A DNA stretch of 64,000 nt. Origin: Sphingomonas colocasiae. GTDB lineage: Bacteria; Pseudomonadota; Alphaproteobacteria; Sphingomonadales; Sphingomonadaceae. Position numbers and translations under genes: made by a program. The stretch is taken from NCBI RefSeq assembly GCF_019880585.1, contig NZ_JAINVV010000004.1:248001-312000 (forward strand), written 5' to 3'. Positions 25,537 through 33,775 of this stretch are shown here, one piece after another. The notes beneath the pieces were generated by a model. The model made no database searches, was not told the origin of the DNA, and was given only the letters and a program-made list of their open reading frames with translations. Each line of letters opens with the position of its first letter. The first letter of the stretch is position 1.

Positions 25537-25859
25537 GCGGCTTCGCGGCGACGGCCAGCGTGCCGACCCGATCGGGTAGCCGTTACCTCCAGCAATTGTG
25601 CAAGCATTGGCAGCATAATCTGGAGGTCGCCTTCACCCCCGAGCACGGCACCGTGGTGTTCCCCAGGGACGCGCGCGGCGCCGATCATCCCGGTGACGGG
25701 CTGGTGACGATGGATGCACGGGCGGAAACGCTCGAGGTGCGCATCGAAGCGACTTCCGCCGAGCAGCTCGACGGACTGAAAGGCGCGGTCGCCCGCCACC
25801 TCGACCGCTTCGCCTTTCGCGAGGCGCCGTTGGCGTTCGATTGGCAGGCGGTGGGGTGA
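25533..25859 (+). CDS. DUF2218-family protein
   Basis: The 108-residue cytoplasmic protein opens SGFAATASVPTRSGSRYLQQ and continues with LCKHWQHNLEVAF, then RIEATSAEQLDGLKGAVARH and a closing FREAPLAFDWQ. These are the conserved blocks of DUF2218, a small alpha/beta family often encoded near siderophore-utilisation genes. It is translated by a four-base overlap with padR. No catalytic residues are known for the family, so no reaction is assigned. A short hairpin follows 15 bp after the stop. Confidence 0.88.
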   Translation: MSGFAATASVPTRSGSRYLQQLCKHWQHNLEVAFTPEHGTVVFPRDARGADHPGDGLVTMDARAETLEVRIEATSAEQLDGLKGAVARHLDRFAFREAPLAFDWQAVG

Positions 25860-25873
25860 ACATACGCTATGTC

Positions 25874-25893
25874 ATCCCCGCCCATGCGGGGAT
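25874..25893 (+). terminator. Hairpin after padR-DUF2218
   Basis: ATCCCCGC (25874-25881) pairs perfectly with GCGGGGAT (25886-25893) around a four-base loop. No T run follows, so termination strength is doubtful. Confidence 0.4.
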
Positions 25894-25922
25894 GGTGTCG
25901 GGACGGCGCCAAATGCGCACAC

Positions 25923-26047
25923 CGTTCGGGCCGGGCTAACCCCGCGCGCTCGGATCGTGCCGGCGTGGCGCCAATTACCCACGCCGTTCGGGCCGGGCTA
26001 ACCCCCGCGCACTCGGATCGTGCCGGCATGGCGCCAATTACCCACAC
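25923..26047. repeat. Two tandem 62/63-bp repeats
   Basis: Units beginning CGTTCGGGCCGGGCTAACCC at 25923 and 25985 are 62 and 63 bp long and nearly identical. The third CGTTCGGG at 26048 is the left end of the neighbouring inverted repeat, showing that the tandem copies grew from one edge of that element. Confidence 0.75.
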
Positions 26048-26131
26048 CGTTCGGGCTGAGCCTGTCGAAGCCCTGTCCTTCTCCTTCCGGTGCAAAGGAA
26101 AGGCAGGGCTTCGACAGGCTCAGCCCGAACG
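26048..26131. repeat. Inverted repeat family A, 28-bp perfect arms
   Basis: The left arm at 26048-26075 starts CGTTCGGGCTGAGCCTGTCG, and 26104-26131 is its exact reverse complement, with a 28-base spacer. Other copies lie at 53316-53399 and 59407-59510. This motif is widespread in sphingomonad intergenic DNA. A transcript would fold into a very strong stem. Confidence 0.85.
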
Positions 26132-26277
26132 GGTGTTGATAGGCGTGCGGGGGCTTGCTCGATCGTGGATGCCCGAACGGGTGTTGGTAGGGGCGCGGGC
26201 TTGCTCGGCTGCGGATGCCCGAACGGGTGTTGATAGGCGCGCGGGGGCTTGCTCGATCGCGGATGCCCGAACGGGGT
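26123..26277. repeat. Three tandem 46-48-bp repeats plus a partial fourth
   Basis: Units begin GCCCGAACGGGTGTTG at 26123 (48 bp), 26171 (46 bp) and 26217 (48 bp). A partial copy at 26265 opens GCCCGAACGGGGTGCT. The first unit overlaps the right arm of the family A inverted repeat. Copies differ at several positions, there are no spacers, and no cas gene is nearby, so this is not CRISPR. Confidence 0.75.
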
Positions 26278-26305
26278 GCTGGCATGAGCGCCAGCCCGGC
26301 CGATC

Positions 26306-27496
26306 TCAATCCGTGTAGGGCAGCGGGCTCTGGCGTGGCGCGCGGCTGCCGGCCTGGCGCTGGCGGATGATGCGCAGATAGCCGTCGACCAGTTCCTGGT
26401 TGACCGCGTCCCAGCCATAGCGGTCCGCCGCCTTGCGTCCCGCTTCACCCGCCGCCGCGCGGGCGTCGCCATTCTCGCAATAATGCTGGAGCGCGTCGGC
26501 GAAGCCGACGATCGCGCCGGGGCGGACGAGGCGTCCGCTCACGCCGTGCGCGACCAGGCTGTCGCTGCCCGTCGCCTTGGCGGCGACCACCGGCAGGCCG
26601 GAGGCCATGGCTTCGAGCGTGACGTTGCCGAACGTCTCGGTGACGGAGGGGTTGAACAGCATGTCCATCGAGGCGACCGCGCGGCCGAGATCGGGGCCGG
26701 CCTGGAAACCCGCGAACACCGCCTGGGGCAGCCGGTTGCGGAACCAGTCGCCCGCCGGCCCTTCGCCGACGATCAGCACGCGATGCTTCACGCCGCGCCG
26801 GACGAGCTGGTCGATCGCGTCCGAATAGACGTCCAGCCCCTTTTCCATCACCAGCCGGCCGACAAAGCCGATCGCCACCTCGTCATCGGCGATGCCCAGC
26901 CCGCGCCGCCATGCCAGGTCGCGCCGGTCGGGCCGGAAGATCTCCTGATCGATGCCGCGCGTCCAGATGCCGACATCATAGCTCATCCGCTGTTCGCGCA
27001 GGAGCTGCGCCATCGATTCGGAGGGCGCGAAGATCGCGTCGCAGCGCTGGTAGAAGCGCCGCATCGCCGCCAGCGCCAGCGGTTCCAGAAAGGCGAGGCC
27101 GTAATAGCGGAAATAGGTTTCGAAGCGGGTATGGACCGACGCGATCACCGGCTTGTCCCAGCGCCGGGCGAGGCTGACGGCGCGGTGGCCCAGGATTTCC
27201 GGGCTGGAGACATGGAAGATATTGGGCGCGAAACGCTTGATGTCGCGCTTGATGCTCGGCGGGATCATCACCGGCGCGCGATATTCGGCGCGGCCGGGAA
27301 TGGCGATGGCGGGCACGCCCACCAGATCGCCCGTCGGCGGAAAGGCGGGTTCCTTCACCACCGGCGAATAGACGCGCACCGACGCCCCCTGGCGGAGGAG
27401 ATAGCCCACGAGCCGGTTGAGCGCCTGGTTGGCGCCGTCGCGGACATAATTATAGTTACCGCTGAACAGCGCGATGCGGAGATCGGTGACGTCCAT
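26306..27496 (-). CDS. Family 4 glycosyltransferase (MgtA/SqdX-like)
   Basis: The 396-residue GT-B enzyme has the N-terminal acceptor domain (LRIALFSGNYNYVRDGANQA) and the C-terminal nucleotide-sugar domain. The latter includes IGFVGRLVMEKGLDV and the E-x7-E motif region in SVTETFGNVTLEAMASGLPV. It resembles GDP-mannose-dependent alpha-mannosyltransferases and SQD2-type glycolipid glucosyl/sulfoquinovosyl transferases, so a membrane glycolipid or exopolysaccharide step is likely. The start at 27496 is chosen because the family N-terminus begins there. It lies 48 bp downstream of the LD-carboxypeptidase gene on the same strand. The donor and acceptor cannot be decided. Downstream is the repeat block. 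Confidence 0.88.
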   Translation of the reverse strand: MDVTDLRIALFSGNYNYVRDGANQALNRLVGYLLRQGASVRVYSPVVKEPAFPPTGDLVGVPAIAIPGRAEYRAPVMIPPSIKRDIKRFAPNIFHVSSPEILGHRAVSLARRWDKPVIASVHTRFETYFRYYGLAFLEPLALAAMRRFYQRCDAIFAPSESMAQLLREQRMSYDVGIWTRGIDQEIFRPDRRDLAWRRGLGIADDEVAIGFVGRLVMEKGLDVYSDAIDQLVRRGVKHRVLIVGEGPAGDWFRNRLPQAVFAGFQAGPDLGRAVASMDMLFNPSVTETFGNVTLEAMASGLPVVAAKATGSDSLVAHGVSGRLVRPGAIVGFADALQHYCENGDARAAAGEAGRKAADRYGWDAVNQELVDGYLRIIRQRQAGSRAPRQSPLPYTD

Positions 27497-27544
27497 AAGC
27501 GGCCAGCCCCTAACGGTTCGTCGCAAGGAACGCCAGCGCGGCGA

Positions 27545-28366
27545 TCATCCGAAGGGTACCACGCGGTTCGCGGCGTCATGCCCGATATCGGCGGCGCCGA
27601 GATGGCGGATTCCCGAGACGCGGCACCAGTGCGCCGCGATCTCATCCGCCTCATGGCCGAAGGCGCGGTCGTTGGGGGTGATGTCGCTGACCCGGCCGAA
27701 GCGGATGCCCGCCACCGCCTGGATGCCGGGATTGCTGGTGATGTGGCACAATGTCCGGTCGATCCGGTAATGATATTCGCCGACATCCTCCAGCAGCAGG
27801 ACATGGCCTGACAGATTGGGCTGCAACGGCGTGCCGATCAGCATGCTCAGGATCGTCATGTTGAACGCTGCCGCCGGGCGCTCGCCGTCCAGTCCGGGTT
27901 CCAGCGACGCGGGGTCGCGTTCGACCAGCCATCGCAGCGCCCGGTCCACCGCCGCCTCGCCGCCGTCGCGGCGGATGTCGACGGGCATGGGGCCGTGCGC
28001 GACGGTGCCGATGCCCCGGCCGTAAAGCCCGCCGAGCAGGGTGCCCGCGTCGCTATAGCCGAGATAGGTTTTCCGCCGCGCCGCTGCCCCCAGCCGGGCG
28101 ATCGCGCCCGCGGCGACGCGGCAGGCGCCATAGCCGCCGCGCGCGAACCAGATCGCGTCGAGCCCCGGATCGTTCGCCGCCTCGACAAGCGCGGCCTCGC
28201 GCACATGGTCCTCGCCCGCGAAATGGCCCGCGCTCAGAAAGCATTGCGGATGGAAGACCAGCTCCACCGCTTCGCCGTACAAGGCCCGCGCGCGCGCGGT
28301 GACGCCTTCGGCCACCGCGTCGTCGATCGGGCAGCTCGGCGCGACGACGCCGATCCTGGTTTTCAT
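27545..28366 (-). CDS. ldcA: LD-carboxypeptidase (peptidase S66)
   Basis: The 273-residue protein trims the terminal D-Ala from the murein tetrapeptide, giving the tripeptide used in cell-wall recycling. The S66 triad is readable: S105 in YLGYSDAGTLL, E193 in LLLEDVGEYHYRIDR and H263 in GAADIGHDAAN. ARGGYGACR is the conserved nucleophile-elbow neighbour. Several ATGs cluster at the start (28393 to 28366); 28366 gives the family-like opening MKTRIGVVAPSCP. It is divergent from a Mur-ligase gene of the Mpl type beginning at 28423, which would reuse its product. Confidence 0.9.
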   Translation of the reverse strand: MKTRIGVVAPSCPIDDAVAEGVTARARALYGEAVELVFHPQCFLSAGHFAGEDHVREAALVEAANDPGLDAIWFARGGYGACRVAAGAIARLGAAARRKTYLGYSDAGTLLGGLYGRGIGTVAHGPMPVDIRRDGGEAAVDRALRWLVERDPASLEPGLDGERPAAAFNMTILSMLIGTPLQPNLSGHVLLLEDVGEYHYRIDRTLCHITSNPGIQAVAGIRFGRVSDITPNDRAFGHEADEIAAHWCRVSGIRHLGAADIGHDAANRVVPFG

Positions 28367-28422
28367 CGCCTTCATCCCCATGCGCTTGCCCAACCCAATA
28401 AAAGCGTCAATAGCGCGCGCCC

Positions 28423-29826
28423 ATGACTCGGGCCAAAAGCTATTTCTTCTGCGGAATCGGGGGCAGCGGCATGTTGCCGCTCGCCTGCATCGTCAAGGCG
28501 CGCGGCGCCAGGGTGAAGGGATCCGATCGTTCGCTGGACCAGGGGCGCACCGCCGCCAAGTTCGATTTCCTGAAGGCGCAGGGCATCATGCTCTATCCGC
28601 AGGACGGCAGCGGCATCCGGAACGCGGAGCAGATCCTCGTCACCTCCGCCGCGGTGGAGGACGAGATCGCCGATGTGGTGAAGGCGCGCGCGATCGGCGC
28701 GCCCGAGATGCGCCGCGCGGACCTGCTCGCCGAATTGTTCAACGCCTCGCGCACCAGCATCGGCGTCGCGGGCACCAGCGGCAAATCCACCGTCACCGGC
28801 ATGATCGGCTGGATATTGAGCGCCACCGGGCGCGCGCCGACGGTGATGAACGGCGCGGTGATGAAGAATTTCATCGGCCCGGAAACCCCCTTCGCCAGCG
28901 CGCTGATCGGCACGGGTGAGGCGTTCGTGAGCGAGGTGGACGAGAGCGACGGTTCGATCGCGCTCTACGATCCCGATATCGCGGTGCTCAACAATGTCTC
29001 GCTCGATCACAAGTCGATCGAGGAGCTGCGCACGCTGTTCGGCGGCTTCATCGGCCGCGCCGATTGCGCGGTGATCAACGCGGACAACGAGGAAGTGGCG
29101 AAGCTGGCGGCGATCCTGCCCGAAGGCGTGGCGCTGACCTATGGCATCGATCGCGGCAGCGCCTATCTGCGCGCCGAATCGCTGGTGGAGGCGCCCGACG
29201 GCGTCGCCTTCACCGTGGTCGAGCGATCCGATGGCGGGCGCGCCGATGTGCGGCTGCGCGTGCCGGGGCGCCACAATGTCTCCAACGCGCTGGCCGCGAT
29301 CGGCGCGGCGCGCGCGTGCGGCGTGCCGCTGGCCGCCGCCGCCGAGGCGCTGGCCGGGTTCGAGGGGCTGCGCCGCCGGATGGAGGTGGTCGGCCATGCG
29401 GGCGGCGTGACCGTGATCGACGATTTCGCGCATAATCCGGACAAGATCGCGGCGACGCTCGCCACGCTCCATGCCTTTCCCGGCCGGCTGCTGGTGATGT
29501 TCCAGCCGCACGGCTTCGGCCCGCTGCGCACGATGCGCAACGAACTGGTTGCTGGTTTCGTCGATCAGCTTGGCGTGGACGATGTGCTGATCATGCCCGA
29601 TCCCGTCTATTATGGCGGCACCACCGATCGCAGCGTGGGCGCGGCGGAGATCGTCGCCGGCGTCAGCGCGGGCGGGCGCCATGCCGAATATCTTCCCGAT
29701 CGTGTTGCATGTGGCGAACGACTGACCATCTTGGCGAAACCGGGCGACCGGATCGTCGTGATGGGTGCCCGCGATGATACGCTGAGTCAGTTCGCGGCGG
29801 ATCTGCTGGCCAGAATGGAAGGATAA
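28423..29826 (+). CDS. mpl: Mur ligase of the MurC/Mpl group, probably tripeptide ligase Mpl
   Basis: The 467-residue ATP-dependent ligase has the N-terminal UDP-binding [14 protein letters not shown] loop [10 protein letters not shown] (117-123), [16 protein letters not shown] and FAHNPDKI, which is the Mur central and C-terminal pattern. Both MurC (L-Ala) and Mpl (L-Ala-D-Glu-mDAP tripeptide) fit. I favour Mpl because it is divergent from an LD-carboxypeptidase that makes the tripeptide and because MurC normally sits in the dcw cluster, not seen here. It would act in the cytoplasm to return recycled tripeptide to UDP-MurNAc. A DUF2188 gene starts five bases after it. A dedicated MurC cannot be excluded. 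Confidence 0.85.
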   Translation: MTRAKSYFFCGIGGSGMLPLACIVKARGARVKGSDRSLDQGRTAAKFDFLKAQGIMLYPQDGSGIRNAEQILVTSAAVEDEIADVVKARAIGAPEMRRADLLAELFNASRTSIGVAGTSGKSTVTGMIGWILSATGRAPTVMNGAVMKNFIGPETPFASALIGTGEAFVSEVDESDGSIALYDPDIAVLNNVSLDHKSIEELRTLFGGFIGRADCAVINADNEEVAKLAAILPEGVALTYGIDRGSAYLRAESLVEAPDGVAFTVVERSDGGRADVRLRVPGRHNVSNALAAIGAARACGVPLAAAAEALAGFEGLRRRMEVVGHAGGVTVIDDFAHNPDKIAATLATLHAFPGRLLVMFQPHGFGPLRTMRNELVAGFVDQLGVDDVLIMPDPVYYGGTTDRSVGAAEIVAGVSAGGRHAEYLPDRVACGERLTILAKPGDRIVVMGARDDTLSQFAADLLARMEG

Positions 29827-29830
29827 GTTC

Positions 29831-30058
29831 ATGCAGATGGCGCATTACACGGTGATCCGCGATGGCGCCGTCTGGCGGATCAATCTGGCCGGCAAGAATT
29901 ACGGGCCCTATGCGACGCAATCCGCCGCGATCCGCGACGCGATCGACACCGCCGGAAAGGCCGTCACCACCGGCTATCAGGCGCGCGTGATGGTGCAGGA
30001 GGAAGACGGCAGCTTCCGCGAGGAATGGCGCTCCGCGCCGGCGGTGCCTTCGGTCTGA
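29831..30058 (+). CDS. DUF2188-family small protein
   Basis: The 75-residue protein (AHYTVIRDGAVWRINLAGKN, then YGPYATQSAAIRDAIDTAGK) has the small beta-alpha DUF2188 fold pattern of strand, strand, helix, strand. It follows the Mpl-type gene by only five bases and so shares its transcript. No catalytic residues or export signal are seen, and the function of the family is unknown. The dispersed inverted repeat at 30106 begins soon after. Confidence 0.82.
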   Translation: MQMAHYTVIRDGAVWRINLAGKNYGPYATQSAAIRDAIDTAGKAVTTGYQARVMVQEEDGSFREEWRSAPAVPSV

Positions 30059-30105
30059 CCCCGGGGGCGCGGGTTCGTTACCTTTCCTTCAAATGCCAAC
30101 CCCGC

Positions 30106-30188
30106 GCGTCATCCCAGCGCAGGCTGGGATCTCCTACAGGATGAAGTGCAAACTGGTTGGCAGACCCCAGCCTGCGCTGGGGTGACGC
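30106..30188. repeat. Inverted repeat family B
   Basis: GCGTCATCCCAGCGCAGGCT at the left end is mirrored by AGCCTGCGCTGGGGTGACGC at the right, with two mismatches around the CCC. Each arm is itself partly self-complementary. Related copies lie at 32245, 47154, 58145, 58276 and 59537. It fills the gap between the DUF2188 gene and the M1 peptidase. Confidence 0.8.
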
Positions 30189-30218
30189 GAGTGGGAGGGC
30201 TAGCTTCCCTCCTCCCCC

Positions 30219-32117
30219 TCAAATCCCCAGCGTCTTGTCCACCGTGCCGCGCGTGACCGAATGATAGCCCGGGCGTGCCTTCAGATAGATGGCGCGCGCG
30301 GCGGGGCCGCCCCATTCGGCCTGGGCGTTGAGCGCCTCGAACAGCGGGGCCACGAACTTGCGCCGTCCCATGGAGGTGAGGAAACGGTCCGCCGAGGCGA
30401 GCGCGGGATCGTAGCGGTTGCCGATCGCGAGCATCAGCCAGGCGAAGCGGATCTCGCTGTTGCCGCTGTCCGAAAGCCCCCAGGCGCTGTCGAGCGTGGC
30501 GAGCCTGTCGGCCGGCAGCGTGCGCGGCAGGCGGGCCAGGAAACGCTGGTAATGCTGGGTGGTCCAGCCCGTGCGGTCCACCGCCGCCGCGTTTCCGCTC
30601 GCCGCGAAGCTCGCCGCCGCGCGATCGACGGCGGCGAAGGCGGTTGAGCGGACATGGACGGCATCGTCGGGCAGGCCGGCCTGGTACACCCAGCGTTCGA
30701 CGCCGATCTTCTCCTCCTCGCCATCCTTGAACAGATTGGCGCGCATGTCGCCGATCAGCCCGGCGCTGGTCTGCGGCTTGAAGGCCAGCCGGTCGAAATA
30801 GCTTTTCAGATAGGCGTCCCAGCGTTCGCGGCCCACCACATGCTCGATCGTGCGCAGGAACACCGCGCCCTTTTCATAGGCCACGTCGGTCATGCCGTCG
30901 TCGGGATCGCGCCCGGCAAGGTCCAGGTGCAGGCGGCTGTCGGGCGCGTCCTTGCCGCCCGCCTGCTTGAAGGCGGCCTCCATGTCGCCCCAGCCCAGAT
31001 CGGCGAGCATCGCCGCGCGATCGGCGCCGTACATCGCCTCCATGATCCGGTTCTCGAAATAGACGGTGAAGCCTTCGTTGAGCCAGAAATCGTTCCAGGT
31101 GGCGTTGGTGACGAGATTGCCCGACCAGCTATGCGCCAGTTCGTGCGCGATCAGGCTGACGAGCGAGCGGTCGCCCGCGATCACCGTGGGCGTGACGAAG
31201 GTGAGCGTGGGGTTCTCCATGCCGCCGAACGGGAAGCTGGGCGGCAGTACGAGCAGGTCGTAGCGGCCCCAGCGATAGGGGCCGTACAGCCCCTCCGCCG
31301 CGCTCACCATCTTCTCCAGATCGGCGAATTCGCTGGCGCTGCGTTCGAGCATGGCGGGTTCGGTCCAGACGCCGGTGCGCGGGCCGATTTCCTTGAAGGC
31401 GAGATCGCCGACCGCGATCGCGATCAGATAGGGGGCGACCGGCTTGTCCATCTTGAAGCGGAAGGTGCGGCCGCCGTCGCTGTTCTCGCCCTCGGGCGTC
31501 AGCCGGTCGCCGCTCATCACCGCCACCAGCTCCTCCGGCACGGTGATGCTCGCGTCCCAGCTCTGGCGGATGCCGGGGCTGTCCTGCGTCGGGATCCAGC
31601 TCCGGTTGAGGATCGCTTCGCCCTGGCTGAACAGATAGGGGGATTTCTTGCCTGCCGTCTGGTCCGCCGAGAGCCATTGCAGCGCGGGCGCGCCGGGGGC
31701 GGAGGCATAGTGGATCACGATCTGCTTCGCGCCGCCAAGCTGCACGGTCAGCGGCTGGCCCAGGATCGCGTCCCCCTTGCCGAAGGCGAAGGGCAATTGC
31801 CGCCCCTCCGCGTCGGTGACCTGCTTGACCGCGAGGTTGCGGCTGTCGAGCACCACTTCCTTGGCGCCGTCGCGGGTCTGCAGGTCGAGCGTCGCGGTCC
31901 CCGCCATCACCTTCGCGTCGAAATCGGCGGTCAGGTCGAGCGAGACATGGGTGACGCGCGCTTCCTGCGGCCTGGCATAGCTGTGGACGTCCTTCGCCTC
32001 GTCGGTGGTGAGCACGGGGGCCACCTGCGGCGCGCCCTTGTTCTCGCTGGCGGTCTGCGGATCGCAGGCGGCGAGCGTGCAAAGCAGCAGGGCGGGAAGG
32101 AGGTTGCGAAGATGCAT
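30219..32117 (-). CDS. M1-family aminopeptidase lipoprotein (leukotriene A4 hydrolase-like)
   Basis: The 632-residue zinc peptidase has a lipoprotein signal with lipobox LAAC (C18), so it should be tethered to a membrane, facing the periplasm. The exopeptidase motif GGMEN is at 298-302, the zinc motif HELAH at 325-329 with the third ligand E348 in WLNEGF. The C-terminal helical domain matches LTA4 hydrolase-type members. It would release N-terminal residues from peptides. I use 32117 rather than 32132 because the lipoprotein signal then starts at residue 1. No operon partner; a family B repeat lies on each side. Confidence 0.93.
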   Translation of the reverse strand: MHLRNLLPALLLCTLAACDPQTASENKGAPQVAPVLTTDEAKDVHSYARPQEARVTHVSLDLTADFDAKVMAGTATLDLQTRDGAKEVVLDSRNLAVKQVTDAEGRQLPFAFGKGDAILGQPLTVQLGGAKQIVIHYASAPGAPALQWLSADQTAGKKSPYLFSQGEAILNRSWIPTQDSPGIRQSWDASITVPEELVAVMSGDRLTPEGENSDGGRTFRFKMDKPVAPYLIAIAVGDLAFKEIGPRTGVWTEPAMLERSASEFADLEKMVSAAEGLYGPYRWGRYDLLVLPPSFPFGGMENPTLTFVTPTVIAGDRSLVSLIAHELAHSWSGNLVTNATWNDFWLNEGFTVYFENRIMEAMYGADRAAMLADLGWGDMEAAFKQAGGKDAPDSRLHLDLAGRDPDDGMTDVAYEKGAVFLRTIEHVVGRERWDAYLKSYFDRLAFKPQTSAGLIGDMRANLFKDGEEEKIGVERWVYQAGLPDDAVHVRSTAFAAVDRAAASFAASGNAAAVDRTGWTTQHYQRFLARLPRTLPADRLATLDSAWGLSDSGNSEIRFAWLMLAIGNRYDPALASADRFLTSMGRRKFVAPLFEALNAQAEWGGPAARAIYLKARPGYHSVTRGTVDKTLGI

Positions 32118-32244
32118 GAAGGCGCGGCCCATATTGTGAGCGCGCGAAGCTAGAACAGGAAAGCCGGGCAGGGAAGGCCGGATGGGGTGGGTGGGGTTAA
32201 CGGTCTGGGGCGGGGTTCAACCAGCCCCCATCAACCCTGACACC

Positions 32245-32332
32245 CGCGTCACCCCAGCGAAAGCTGGGGTCCATGCCGAGTCCGGTTCGACGCACCGGCA
32301 TCGTATGGATTCCGGCTTTCGCTGGAATGACG
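32245..32332. repeat. Inverted repeat family B variant
   Basis: CGCGTCACCCCAGCGAAAGC opens the element and CGGCTTTCGCTGGAATGACG closes it. The centre differs from the other copies. It occupies most of the 250-bp gap between the M1 and GST genes; nothing else is seen there. Confidence 0.7.
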
Positions 32333-32367
32333 TGAGTGAATAAGGCTGGCGCAAATGCCGCCGCAGA

Positions 32368-33084
32368 TCAGCGCCGCGCGGTCTGGCCGAAGAGGAGGGC
32401 GCGGGCTTTGCGGCCTTCCTCGGTATCGGCTTCCAGCGGCTTGCGCAGCTCCGCGCCGACCGCGCGGCCCCTGGCGAAGCCCTCGCGCGCGCCGCAGCGT
32501 TCGATCCAGGCCCTGGCGTTGGGGAAATCGTTGAGATCCTGGCCGACGCGATCGGCGAGCACCGCCCAGGGCCAGATCGCGAAATCGGCGATCGAGAGCG
32601 GGCCGGCGACGAAGTCGCGATCGGCCAGCCGGGTGTCGAGCACGCCGAACAGCCGGTTCATCTCGTTGGTGTAGCGATCCTGGCCATAGCGCAGCTTTTC
32701 GGGATCGGGCTCGATCGTCGGCGCATAGTGGCGGAAATGATTGGCCTGGCCTGCCATCGGGCCGACGCCGCCCATCTGCCACATCAGCCAGCTTTCCACC
32801 TCCGCCCGCTCGCGCATGTTGGCGCCGCCGAACAGGCCGGTCTTGCGCGCCAGATACAGCAGGATCGCGCCGGATTCGAAGATCGAGATCGGTTTGCCGT
32901 CCGGCCCGTCCGGATCGACGATCGCGGGCATGCGGTTATTGGGGCTGATCTTCAGGAATTCGGGGGCGAACTGCTCGCCCGTGCCGATGTTCACCGGATG
33001 GACGGCATAGGGCAGGCCCATTTCCTCCAGCGCGATGGTGATCTTGTGGCCATTGGGGGTCGGCCAGTAATGAAGTTCGATCAT
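32368..33084 (-). CDS. Glutathione S-transferase, nu class (YfcG/YghU-like)
   Basis: The 238-residue protein begins IELHYWPTPNGHKITIALEE, the distinctive TPNGHKI opening of nu-class GSTs, which act as disulfide-bond reductases with bound glutathione. The ESGAILLYLARK segment is the glutathione-contact motif and the C-terminal half is all-helical. AAGGAG is well placed before the ATG at 33084; the frame to 33453 is shadow. It is divergent from the cytochrome c gene. Natural substrate unknown; the gshA gene at 41.7 kb confirms that the host makes glutathione. Confidence 0.92.
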   Translation of the reverse strand: MIELHYWPTPNGHKITIALEEMGLPYAVHPVNIGTGEQFAPEFLKISPNNRMPAIVDPDGPDGKPISIFESGAILLYLARKTGLFGGANMRERAEVESWLMWQMGGVGPMAGQANHFRHYAPTIEPDPEKLRYGQDRYTNEMNRLFGVLDTRLADRDFVAGPLSIADFAIWPWAVLADRVGQDLNDFPNARAWIERCGAREGFARGRAVGAELRKPLEADTEEGRKARALLFGQTARR

Positions 33085-33253
33085 CGGGGTCTCCTTGCCC
33101 GTGCCCAGCGCGGCGGAGATGGGGGCGGCGGGGCGACGGGGCAAGCCGTCATCGGCGTTCGGGCGGTTGGCAAAGGACTTGCCGAGCGGCCACGCTGCAT
33201 TCATGTCCACCGGCGCAGGGATGGAACAGGATTCGTTCGTGAGAGGGATGTTC

Positions 33254-33628
33254 ATGAAGAAAGCGTTTGGTTTCACCGCCGGGCTGGGTCTGCTCGCGCT
33301 GGCGTCGATCCCGGCGACGGCCTCCGCCGCGCCCGGACAGAAGCCGCCGGCATTCGCGATGTGCGCGGTCTGCCACAAGGTGAATGCGGGCGAGAAATCG
33401 GCGATGGGCCCCAATTTGTGGGGTGTCGGCGGCCGCAAGGCGGCGGTTTCCACCTTCGCCTATTCGCCCGCGCTGAAGCAGTCGAACATCACCTGGACGC
33501 GTGACAAGCTGATCGCGTTCGTCACCGATCCGCGCAAGACCGTGCCGGGCACCAAGATGGTCTATGCCGGGCAGAAGGATCCCAAGGTCGCCGCGCAGAT
33601 CGCCGATTATCTGCTGTCGCTGAAATAA
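33254..33628 (+). CDS. Class I periplasmic cytochrome c
   Basis: The 124-residue protein has a signal peptide (FGFTAGLGLLALASIPATA, then SAA) and one haem site CAVCH (C37, C40, H41). The sixth ligand is probably M102 in PGTKMVYAG. The length and the WTRDKLIAFVTDPRKTVPGT stretch match mitochondrial-type c2 cytochromes that shuttle electrons to the terminal oxidase. The start at 33254 follows GAGAGGG; the frame from 33095 has no support. A 8-bp hairpin follows the stop. No operon partner. Confidence 0.93.
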   Translation: MKKAFGFTAGLGLLALASIPATASAAPGQKPPAFAMCAVCHKVNAGEKSAMGPNLWGVGGRKAAVSTFAYSPALKQSNITWTRDKLIAFVTDPRKTVPGTKMVYAGQKDPKVAAQIADYLLSLK

Positions 33629-33640
33629 GGCCCGTCCGCT

Positions 33641-33659
33641 CCCGGATCGCGGATCCGGG
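33641..33659 (+). terminator. Hairpin after cytochrome c
   Basis: CCCGGATC (33641-33648) and GATCCGGG (33652-33659) form a perfect stem with a three-base loop, 12 bases after the stop. There is no long T run. Confidence 0.5.
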
Positions 33660-33660
33660 G

Positions 33661-33695
33661 TGCGACAAATTGCGACAAATTTCCGCCGGTCCGCG
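33661..33695 (+). promoter_or_regulatory. Tandem TGCGACAAAT direct repeat, candidate response-regulator site
   Basis: TGCGACAAAT occurs twice without spacing (33661-33670, 33671-33680), an exact 10-bp period, and GATAAT lies 17 bp after the second GCGACA as a possible -10. It sits about 95 bp before the EF-hand gene. OmpR-type regulators bind head-to-tail repeats of this period, and one is encoded two genes downstream. Confidence 0.5.
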
Positions 33696-33775
33696 ATAAT
33701 TTGAGGACATGTCTGCCCGATAAGCCGTCTCATCGGCGGCTATTCAGGCAGGCCGTGTCATCGAAGGACCACAGG

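Noticed and set aside
26123-26277. CRISPR-like array
   Set aside because: The units abut without spacers, vary among themselves, and no cas gene is present.
25869-26318. A 149-codon ORF through the repeat block
   Set aside because: Its peptide is just the translation of the repeats (pieces like RAEPVEAL and GLRQAQPER, a recurring false protein from this element).
32368-33453. A longer GST beginning at 33453
   Set aside because: The ATG at 33084 has an AAGGAG site and matches the family N-terminus; the extension is antisense to the cytochrome c gene.
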